Positions 13,112 through 22,724 of a stretch of DNA of 64,000 bases are shown here, piece by piece. The translations under genes were made by a program, and so were the position numbers. This DNA is from Patagioenas fasciata (lineage: Eukaryota; Chordata; Aves; Columbiformes; Columbidae), in contig NC_092520.1 in assembly GCF_037038585.1 (NCBI RefSeq), positions 60,664,501 to 60,728,500 of the forward strand, in the 5' to 3' direction. Numbering within the stretch: the stretch's first letter is position 1; each line of letters opens with the position of its first letter. Below the pieces are notes generated by a model that had not been told where the DNA came from, ran no database searches, and worked only from the letters and a program-made list of their open reading frames with translations.

Positions 13112-16100
13112 ATGTAACACAGGTTAAATGTGACAGCAAGATACCTCAGAAAACTGATGCAAAAATAAGTCTCCCAAATCTCATCTGCATGTTCATAGGC
13201 ACTGGTCAATTACTAGTGTCTTAAGCAAGAGGAGACTGTGGAAAAGTTGCAATGAGCCAGCTACACAGAAAAACAAAAGTGTTGTATAACTTGATAAATA
13301 TAGCTCTGATGTTATTTTTGAAATATTTAGGCTGGGTGAAAAATCCAAAGGAGTAAATGTCTGCTGTTTTAAAATGCAGCACGAGAAGGGGATGGAGGAG
13401 AGCTGGCAGAAGGGATTTATGTTTCTCCTGCAGGAACAATGTCTTAGTATAAATCCTTTGTATTGTGTGTAATCACATAGGTTACACCTACTAGTGGCCA
13501 AAGCATCCAGACTTCAGTTTTATCACTGCTTGTCATAAGAGACTGAAGCGACAAAGCTACGTAAATAAGCCCCAAGCTGGCTGCCACCAGGCTGGTGCAC
13601 TGACAGTAAAACCAACAGCACTTCCTGCTTCTCAGTGATGAGCTGATGTAAGGAAACAGAGTAAAACCAAATATTTGTTATTGCCAAAAGTCATTCTGTC
13701 TTTCAAATATGCTCACTCACTTCTGAGCTGCACGCTAGTCACTGCTTCTTAATGCTGCTCAAATGATGTCTTCCAAAGTGAACTACTTTCTCTTTTCCAC
13801 CAAGAGATTTAAATAGATTTATTTTTTTTAAATACAAGAAACAAGACAAAATAACCTGAGATATTTTTAGCTTAACGTATTGAAGAATGGAGATGTAAAA
13901 CCAACCAGATTGAAATGAGCTATATTTAAATTGTATTTAGGCTTTTTACTCCATGCTATTTTCCTTCAGATACAATTGAATAAATATGGAAGAAAGAGAT
14001 AAAGCCATATAAAAATCCAAACTAAAGCTGATTGGAAAATAAGGGGCTTAGAAGAAAACACACTCTTGGTACAAGGACTGTTCCTGTGTTCCATCACAAC
14101 ATTTTTTTCTAAGAAAATGTTGTCATCAGCTGAAACCCAGATCCAGTGATATAAAAGGAGGAAAGCCTAGGGCAACATTTGAAATAAACTTTCACAGTGA
14201 GCAACAAAAGCTTTGTCCAGAAGTGAAACCTCATTTGGGAAGATGCGAAGCCCCAGAAAAGGTTTTGGGACTGACAGGGCTGGCCTGCTGAGCAATCAGG
14301 GCATGGCATCAGGGGACGTGATAAACAGGCTGAAGGAAAGCAGCCACTGATTTCTCAATAGTGGAAAGAAGACCTCCAGAACCAACAGTATGAATCCTTT
14401 CAGCTTGAACAGAGTGTTGAGGCCTGGAAAATTCAGTTGTGTTTTGCTGGTTATTTACAAAAAGAAAACACAGCAGATAATGAAGGAAAGAGTGTGAAGC
14501 AAAGGCAGCACATGCAACTGTTTTGAAATCTTGCATTATCATTTGGGTTTCCGCAAATCTTGAGATTTTTCACAGTCACACACAGATTCTTTTGAATCTT
14601 CTGCCTTGTGGTCTCACATCCTTCAGTATTCCTCAAGGATACATGCTATTGCTTCTGAATAATTACTGATTTTTTCAAGTGATCATATACTTTCAACAGC
14701 TGAGTTTAAAGAAAGCCAACATTCAGTATTTTGATCTAATTATGAGATTTGGAAACACTGGGAATATGGCACGTGGGGATGAACAGATAATGTAATAACA
14801 GCGGACAGCTGACCTGCCAGTTCTACATATGGAATGGAATTGAATGTAGGAGTAAGAAGGAATGAGTTTCAACATTAGAAGAGGGGACAAAAACACACGT
14901 CAAAATGTGAACAATTTTTATTATACATTTTCTAGTAATCCAACCTACTTTAACTAAGAGGTACAGCAAATTCCTGAAGATGTTCAATAAAATACAAATT
15001 ACATTTTTATGGCATTTAATAGCAGTCTTATAAAAGCATGTCATTGTTGCTATGTTTTTGAGTACAGTCTTTATAATATTCAGGGCAACACTCTTGTAAA
15101 GCACTTTCTCATAGCTAAGAGGTATAATAAAATCTGTATGAGTATTGCTTATGCATTTGCAGTTGTGAACTGTGATAAGCAGGATCAGATATCAAACTGA
15201 ACTATGCTAATTTATATCCACTGAAGGTCTGATCTAGAAGGAACATTCTCCCATCCTCAATGGATTTCTCATATTATTAGATTAATTACACTTCTTCAGC
15301 AGCCTAAACATATGAGGGTCTGTCAATGCACAAGTCCTGTTCCAGAGGTTATGACAGCTATGCACAAGGTTCTCTGCTATTTAGACTTAAAATAGTCCTA
15401 CAGTTATTCAATTCTTGCAGATCTTTGATCCCTTTTTCAAAAGATCTTGGCTTGTAGAAAACCCTGACTTCTGGTCTTGGTTCTCCATCCCACATAGGGT
15501 CTTCCTCCTCTCAGCGTATAGCAAAACAACCTGGTCTGATTTCCTCACCCACTCGAAACAACGGCCACCACTTATCGAATATTACACTTCGTTGCCTTTC
15601 ATCTGCCAACATTTCTCTTCTGCTTGCTATTATCTGTTTTCTACTGAAGCCTTTAGAGCTGTGAGTACTGTCTCTCTAACTCCTTCCACAGCTGACCCTC
15701 TCATCTGGGTCTGATTTCTCCCTGAAATTTTGTTATTGCAGTTGTCCTCAAGCTTCCTCCTTGGCGAGTGTTGTCGTTCCCCTCTCACATCCCTTCCCTC
15801 TTCAATCCTCCTCATCCTTCTGCTCCACAGACCTTCCTCCAGCAGCAGCTAGCTGCAGCTCCCCCTCCTCATCCTCACCGCACATGGGGCTCTTGCCCCT
15901 GTTTCGCAAGACTCACCAGTCCCTGTTTGCCAGCACCTCACCCGTCATCATTGGCAGATCCAGGCACAGGCAAGGATATGATCTGCGCACTACATCCAAC
16001 AGGAGCCCCAGTTCCACCATCAGCCCCATGATTCTATCTGCAGGGTAACTCCTATGGGTTGCATTATGCTTTAATTAAGCATCAAAGTATTTCCATGAGT

Positions 16101-18720
16101 CATATGAAAGATATTATTTTATTTCACAGCTGACAGCTCAGTCAACTGAATCCAGCACCATTCAGATTATGGATGGCACAATCATGAATACACTGTGGTA
16201 TATCCTCTAACAGTCATCTTTTTCCAGAACAAATATTAGTTGATTTCTGATTCGGTGCTTCATGTAATGACATGCCAACTGTATAATGAGTATGTTTGGT
16301 GTTTCTAAACTCTGGGCTTTTTCCCCACCAAAATTTCTATTGGGACTATGAAGACAAAGAGTGTCTCTTAGAAAGACCAAGTTTCATTTTCTTTTACTTG
16401 CTCACTGCTACACAATTTTAAGCTTTTCTGCAAAAATAAAATTTACAGTGCCTATAGAAATAAAATGAGCATGCTGCTGACTGAGTGAACATTTGATCAA
16501 TGCATCACAGCAAAGCTAAAGAGAAAGGCTAAAGAAAGAGGTATAACATTTTAAAACCTAAGCAGTAACATTGTTATGCTTACTTTGTGAGGCACTATTT
16601 TATGTAACAGATCCTTATTCCACTCTTGATGGGTAACAACTGTGAATTACAATTTTATTTTCCACTTAGTGGAGCCTATTGACTTGGACTAGTTCTTGCC
16701 AGGAAACCAGTTTTGTAATAAAGGCAGTAAATTCTGATTTTGTGCTTGTTTGATAATTAATAGTGCAGCGTCAGCAGCAGTGCAAAATGCAAGTATGAGT
16801 TATTTTTTCTTCCGCAAGTTATAAAAGACGGGTTATAAGTCAATGACTTGATGCTGAATGTCTAAGGCATGTATCATTTGCCAAACACAGACTCAGTGAT
16901 GGTTCAATTATGTTGGTGAATGTATGTGTGCAAGGTCCTCTCCTAGTATCTTTGTCCCCAGGCATAACCATACACATACAGTTACACTGGCAACCATTTT
17001 TTCCCCCCCAGTGGAGACACCATTCATAGCAACGTTGCTTTTCCTTTCTTGCAAAAACAGTGGCACAAATAGGTGTGTGCAGGTGTTGCTATACATGCTA
17101 GTTATAAATATAAATACATATATATGTTTATCATAAATGGAAAAAAGAGACACAGAAATGAAAATGCCATGTAAACTTGACACCATTTAATTAAATCGCC
17201 ATCTTCCAGTATTTATCAAGGCCTAAAAAACAATAGCTTTAGTCTTATCTAAGCTAGGGTCACAACTCTAACAGATGGTTCTATCAGACAAGCTTTTAGC
17301 ATAGACCAGACCTGAGCACCTCACAGCCATTACTGATGTGGGGACTCTCATGACATAACCCATCAAGATGAGCATGTGAAATTCCCCCTGGCAAGCATCA
17401 AGCGGGGAGTGAAGCCTCAATCCAGCTGAGTATGAGTATGCTTCTGAGTACAGAGGACTACCTACCTCCTCTGAAGTGATTTGCAGCCCTAAATGCAGGA
17501 TTAGGCCCTGGTGATTTACCTAAGAAGTCAGTGGATGCTCACATGCTCCACCATGGGCGTTCAAGCCTTCTGCTGGACAAGGTAACTCTCCCAAGGACAT
17601 CTGTAGCAGACTCAGGAGGTGAACCTGAGTGATGCTGTGTGACTTTCACTCTAAGCTCAACTTCCAGCATAGATTCTATAAACTGGGCATATATAGTGAG
17701 CTCCTTCAGCAAGAAGCCACACTAGCCCAAGCATTCTACAGTCTCTGGGGCTAAGTGTGGTTTCAGAATACTTGTGCCATTGCAACACATACAGTGTCTT
17801 TTCTATACAGTCTTTTTTTTCCCTGATTATTCAGAAATTTAAAAAATAATTTGACAACTGGGAATTGCGTGACCAGTACTATGAATAACTAGCTGCCTTT
17901 CTTCAATGAGAACTCTATGACAAATCGGCATCTGTTGTAAAGTGACAAATGCATCTTTCCCCTCTATAGACCTTCCCACCTGTTACTCCATGGCTGATCA
18001 CATCATTTATGTGCTGCTAACAAACTGAAAGTTGCTTCACTTTCAGGGTGATCAGCCTTTGTAAAAAAAAAAAAAAAAAAAAAAAAAGGTATTAAAGAGA
18101 GAATTGCTTATCCTAGTGAAAATTAGAACAACATAAGCACAGATCTTGTATTAAGGCTTGTGTCACTTGTGCATGTTGGGCCCCATCTCCCTGAATTTAA
18201 GGTGCAGTAAAGCAGGGACAGGAGGATACGTGGCCCCATGGAAAGAACCATGCAGAGATGTTTGACTTCACAGCATTTCTAATCCTTTGCCATCCTCCTG
18301 ATGCCTTCCACCTCATGCCCCTTCTTGCTCAGCCACACAATCCCAGGCTTGCTGCTCCCCCTCTGCAGGAGCAGCAGCAACAGCAGCACTGCCCAGAAGG
18401 CTTCCGTTTTGTTTTGTTTAGGTTTTTTTTTCTCTGGCTCTGCCCCAGTATAAATCTACTCCATACTGTCTGGGAATTATTTCTGTGGCTTTTATCTCAC
18501 CTCTCAGATCATCCAGGCAACCTGGCTGCTGCACCTGACCGAAGCTCACTGACCTCCAAGGGCATAACATCCCCATGTGCTTTTTAAAATCTGCTGATAT
18601 ATGTAAGAGAAAGTCTGGGAAAGAAGCAGGTTAACAGAAGTCAGTGTATTATAAGGTATTTCTTTACTATAAAAGTGTTTTTCTTTCCTATAAAGCACTA
18701 GCAATCAAGGTGGAAAGATT
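13112..18720. other. Intergenic DNA downstream of EFNB2, right part
   Basis: AT-rich. A pyrimidine-rich plus strand runs over about 15415-15860. The A25 run with its preceding hairpin is near 18.05 kb. A short GCAGGATTAGGCCC word at 17491-17506 resembles old amniote repeat debris. No gene was supported. Confidence 0.7.
18063..18087 (+). repeat. Poly(A) run, 25 bases
   Basis: Uninterrupted A25, preceded by an 8-bp perfect hairpin (18025-18046). It could be the tail of a retroposed RNA on the plus strand or a simple run. No AATAAA lies just before it. Confidence 0.95.
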
Positions 18721-18820
18721 GGGGAGGGGGGGAGAAAAAGAACAGAAGGAGAAATGGAGGTAACTAGGAAAGAAGGGAAGGAGGAAGGGAGAGAAGGAGA
18801 GAGGGAAGGAAGGAGGCAGG
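18721..18820. repeat. Homopurine (GGAA/GGGA) tract just past the EFNB2 poly(A) region
   Basis: About 100 bp almost wholly of G and A on the plus strand, with GGAAGG, GAGAGG and a G-rich start. On the EFNB2 strand it is a C/T tract lying 100-200 nt after the inferred cleavage site. Such tracts can form triplex DNA. Confidence 0.9.
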
Positions 18821-18926
18821 TTTGGTGGCTTTCTTGTTTATTTTCATCTTCTAAGAAAGAAAAAAAAGGACAAAACAAAGGAAGAGAAAATACTTAGAAG
18901 GCAAGGTTTCCATAGGAAAAAAATAT

Positions 18927-18932
18927 TTTATT
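18927..18932 (-). promoter_or_regulatory. EFNB2: Probable distal poly(A) signal AATAAA of EFNB2
   Basis: A canonical hexamer on the transcribed strand, in an A-rich context. The sequence after it (18920-18840 on the minus strand) becomes T-, TG- and CT-rich, as expected of a cleavage and downstream element. Another hexamer at 18842-18837 could serve instead. Choice between them is inference. Confidence 0.5.
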
Positions 18933-19053
18933 TTTTAAGAACAAATTCAGTTTGAAACAGACGTGGAATGTGATTTTCGTAATTTTCATTTTCTGGGAAC
19001 TAATTGCAATGTGGAACTAAAGCTGATTTCAAACTTATGACCGGCTAGTTTTA

Positions 19054-19100
19054 AACAGAACAAAACAAACAAACAACAAAACAAAACAAAACAAAAGAAA
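19054..19100. repeat. A/C-rich simple repeat (AAAC/AAAAC) in the 3' UTR
   Basis: AACAAAACAAACAAAC followed by AAAAC units. In the EFNB2 mRNA it reads as GUUUU/GUUU repeats, which resemble GU-rich elements bound by CELF proteins. Confidence 0.85.
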
Positions 19101-19154
19101 TTATTTATAACTCAAGCATAATACTGTGTTACTTACAAACTGGACAAAGAAATT

Positions 19155-19163
19155 TTTAAATAA
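19155..19163 (-). promoter_or_regulatory. AU-rich element nonamer in the EFNB2 3' UTR
   Basis: On the mRNA strand the sequence is UUAUUUAAA, which fits UUAUUUAWW, within a longer AUAUUUAUUUAAAA stretch near the distal end. Such elements bind HuR or TTP-type proteins and tune stability. The match is short and the flanking UTR is AT-rich, so chance is possible. Confidence 0.35.
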
Positions 19164-19350
19164 ATATTCATGGTACACAATTTCAGCACAAATATGCGGC
19201 AATTTGGCAACCTTTTATACCATTTTTTTCCTCAATACAGTGCAAAGGGGAATGACACTGCCTTTAAACAAGCTGTAGCTAAATACATTGCAAAATTCAA
19301 ATTTTATACAAAACATCTTGCTCAGACTTTATAAAAAACCAACATTGCTC

Positions 19351-19358
19351 TATATACA
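19351..19358 (-). promoter_or_regulatory. Pumilio-type recognition element in the EFNB2 3' UTR
   Basis: The mRNA strand reads UGUAUAUA, a perfect UGUANAUA match, about 3 kb into the 3' UTR and some 420 nt before the distal poly(A) signal. PUM1/2 bind this word and promote mRNA decay or repression. The match is only eight bases. Confidence 0.35.
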
Positions 19359-20532
19359 CAATCTGGTTAAGAAAAGCCATTTTTGTCTTGTTTTCATGTG
19401 ATTTTTTTTTTATTATTTAAAAAGGTGAATAAGGCTACTGTAACACCCCAAATCCATATACAGTAAATCTGAACCTATTTACAGCATCTTCACTTAGACA
19501 TGATGGTGCAAATTCCAAGTCGGGTGACTAGGGATGATCATACAAGCAAGGCATTTACAGTAACTTTTCAAAGCTGGACCAACGTCAAATAAAGGAACAG
19601 TTGGTAGATTGTCATAATTCTGCACCAGACACAAAACAGACGCACAGTACATTTTTTTTTCAATTGGTTGCAGGTTGCTCTTGAGCAATTCGTCTGATTT
19701 TTTTTTCACAGTTTAGTACATAACTAGAATGTAGCCAACTGATGAAACATATATTTGATTTAATAAAAATCAGTATCAGTAAACCCATCTTTTCCTTTCT
19801 TCCCCCTCCCCCAAAATAAAATCTTAATGACTTACAAGAGAACCTTGTATGGATGGATTCACAGAAAGGAAGGGTTGTTGAAAAGAATTACATATGTACT
19901 GTAGTTAGTCACCATGGTAACCTTCCACAGAACCATGGGTTGGGATTTTTTTTGTTTTGTTTCTTTCTTTTGGACCAACATCCCAACATCATTTTCAGGT
20001 TTGAGAAACAGAGAAAGTGATCATTTCTCTGACAGAGTTTTTTCTTTTTTTTGTTTTTTTTTCTTGCAGGTGCTCACCGGAGGTCTGAGAACCTAAAACG
20101 CTGTTGCTACATTTTCTTTCCAAATCAGAAAGCAAAGTGTTACCATAGTAACATGACTATGTTAGAAATGTCTATTTGCATAGCAGATATAAAAGTAGAG
20201 TTTTTTTATTTCCTCCCCAGGGTGGGAGCTTTAGGGGAATAGCCATGCTAAAGAGAAAACTTTAACCTGAAATCCCCCTCTACGAATCTCAACGAAATTT
20301 ACAGAACACATCAGCCTGTAAGGCAAGGGAAAACACAACACAGAAAATAAATGCCGGCACACCTTGTCATTGTTAAATACGTTATGCAGTAACGTTGAGC
20401 TCCTGACATTTCGGGCCTTATATTTCCCAGTTTTCTCATATGAGATGCTTTGGATTTTTTTTTAATATATCCTCCTATTATTTTTGAATGGCTGACGATT
20501 TTCCCAGAAGCAGTTTCTTTTTAAAAAAAAAA

Positions 20533-20586
20533 ATGTGTGTGTATATATATATATGTGCATGTATATACATACATACACACACACAT
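20533..20586 (-). repeat. GU/UA/CA alternating repeat able to fold into a long hairpin, in the 3' UTR
   Basis: A run of alternating purine-pyrimidine dinucleotides (TG, TA, then CA). Because TG and CA blocks sit at opposite ends with TA between, the RNA can fold into an imperfect stem of about 20-24 pairs, including G-U pairs. In the mRNA it is followed by a run of 11 U. The length is likely to vary between individuals. Confidence 0.8.
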
Positions 20587-22341
20587 ATATATGTAAAATG
20601 ATGACAAGTTAAGACTATTTAATTGCCACAAATGATTTTCACATCTTCTGGTGTAGATTCTGTGCAATCTCAAAATATATATTAGTAAAAAAGGAAACCA
20701 AAACAAGAAAGAAAGACTGAATGAAATAAAAACTCTCACTTTATATCCCTTGTGTTCTATACACCTATTATAAATAAGACGTATCTCCCTTCTCCATCTC
20801 AGTGTCATAATTGATTTTATTCTTATGGACTGCAAGAGGTTTGCCACATGTGCTTTAACTTTGCCACAGAGCACCAAAGAACGGCTGTGTCAGTCACAGT
20901 ACCTACACACACTGTGCAGGGACAGCACTACAATAAACCAAAGTGTCAACAGGCTCAGTCAGAAAAAAATTCTGTTTTGCTTTTAGAGATGAGAAAGGTT
21001 GTTTTTTGTGGTTTTTTTTTTTTTTGTTTGTTTATTTTCCCCACAGCTTTACCAGTGATAAAATGACAGCTCATTTGACCTGTTGGCTTATAATCATCTT
21101 GGTCAGATTTGGCTCTCTGCTATTTTCTTAAATGCTTTCCCTGTATTCAGTATAATACGATAGCATAGCAGCTGAGTCTGCTTAAAAGTCACCCAAAGCA
21201 GACTACATTTTCGCTACAGCTTCAAAGCTGTATATTTTATTGCCAGTACCACAACAGCCCTGCCCTAATATATCCTCAGCGGCCTGCTATTGTCTTGTCC
21301 TCTCCAACCTTATTCACTCACTAACAATACCCCTTTGTTCTACTGTATTGAAGGTAATCTATTTTTTCTGCACACTGGTATTTGATAACCGTGAATTCCT
21401 TCAAATGCAGCCCTAATCCACTGCGCGTGTTATCGTGTCTCCTACTTGCCTCTTAAAACTTCGCATAACAAAGTGTTGTGCTACCTAAATGTTTTTTGTT
21501 GTTTTTTTTTTTTTAATTTTTCTTCTTTTTTTCTTCCCAGCTCCTATTTTTGAGGCAGCAGTATTCAATCGCAACTGCAGTCAGCCCTTCCCTCCACCAC
21601 CCAGTCCTGCTCTTGACTTTGTTGACAGCCTAACTTTTTGGCTGGAAGGCTCCTTACTATCAAACACAATTTCTATAAATGCATTACCCATTCGAGTGAG
21701 GCTGCTATAGCAGATGGATGGAGCGCGGATCTCCAAACATTAATGTTCCATTAGTGATTCAGGAGGTGGAGTGAAAGGAAATCTTATGTGAAGGATGGCA
21801 GAAGCCCGGAAAACAGAAACAAATGGAACAGTGACAGACTAAAAGCAAGAGAACTTTAACAAGTCTTACTTAGACACCAAGGTCTGTGTGACAAATCCAG
21901 TATGCACTGAGAGAGACACACAAAAGTCAGAAGATTGCATTTCAAGCTTGATATATCCTAGAGCACCTTCCCAGAATGCCTGGAGCTATTAACATCCACG
22001 GATCACTCCATCTTCCCTTGGCTTCTGTATATGCCTGAAGGCCCACAGCACATGGCTTTGAGGACGATGAATGTAACAAGAGTACAGCAATCAGAATGGG
22101 CATCTTCTACGTAAAAGTCTTCCAGCTTTTCGTGAATACTCATTCACCAAGATAGGAATTCTACAGACTAGGTAAGCTGTCCAGCTCGCGTCGGCTCCCA
22201 GAGAAAGAGCTGTCGCCTTCTCCCCCCCGTGCTTGAGTCAATGCCAGCGCACAAGGCGTCATCACAAACCCCAACAGAAAGCATTTGACCAGTGAGTTTC
22301 CTCTACGACTCCACGGTATCACAGAGCTGGTTGTGTGTTTC

Positions 22342-22724
22342 TCAGACCTTGTAATAAATGTTTGCCGGACTCTGAGGAGGCATCTCTTGAACTATGTACA
22401 CTGGATGTCCATAGTCGCCACTGACCTTTTCATAGTGGGGGCAAAAGACACTGTCTGCAGTCCTGAGAGGAATGATAATGTCACTAGGCTCAGAACCATT
22501 GTTGTTGCCACTGCGTTTTGGGGTGGCTAATGTACTAAGTGAGAGAGTTGTCGTGTGTTGTGGGGAATGCTTCCTGTGTCTTCTCCGGTACTTCAACAAA
22601 AGAACCACCAAAGTGATGATGATGACGATGAAAATGATGCACCCTGATGCAATCCCTGCAAATAAGGCCACCTCTGAACCCAGTATACTGGAATGCCCAG
22701 CCTTACTGCCATCTGTGCTAGACC
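22342..22724 (-). CDS. EFNB2: EFNB2 exon 5, coding part: membrane helix and signalling tail
   Basis: The acceptor is TTTCCAG|GGTCT. The 383 coding bases encode GSSTDG.., the helix [20 protein letters not shown] and its continuation, the stop-transfer [14 protein letters not shown], and the highly conserved cytoplasmic tail. Tail motifs seen: [15 protein letters not shown], the tyrosine motifs [20 protein letters not shown], and C-terminal NIYYKV. In the family the tyrosines are phosphorylated on receptor binding and recruit SH2 adaptors such as Grb4, and YKV binds PDZ proteins. The stop TGA is at 22344-22342. Transcription continues into a long 3' UTR in the same exon. Confidence 0.98.

Larger units (their letters stand above)
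18915..22341 (-). other. EFNB2: EFNB2 3' UTR (inferred, about 3.4 kb)
   Basis: Starts right after the stop codon. The end is inferred from an AATAAA at 18932-18927 (minus strand) followed within about 40-80 nt by a T/G- and T/C-rich downstream region. The length of about 3.4 kb agrees with the long 3' UTR known for EFNB2 mRNAs. Earlier AATAAA hexamers lie at 21241-21236, 21036-21031, 20821-20816, 20210-20205 and 19414-19409, so shorter mRNAs are possible. Visible elements are an AU-rich nonamer (19163-19155), a UGUAUAUA Pumilio-type site (19358-19351), a GU/UA/CA hairpin (20533-20586) and several long A-runs in the RNA. There is no open frame of note. The exact cleavage site is not provable from sequence. 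Confidence 0.7.

Noticed and set aside
12794..13117. 107-codon plus-strand frame with an internal 54-residue repeat
   Set aside because: Simply the 162-bp tandem duplication read through; single-copy part shows no coding sign.
17270..17700. Possible MIR-like short interspersed element (GCTGTGTGACTTTCACTCTAAGC)
   Set aside because: Only a weak core resemblance, no A/B box or tail that can be aligned by eye.
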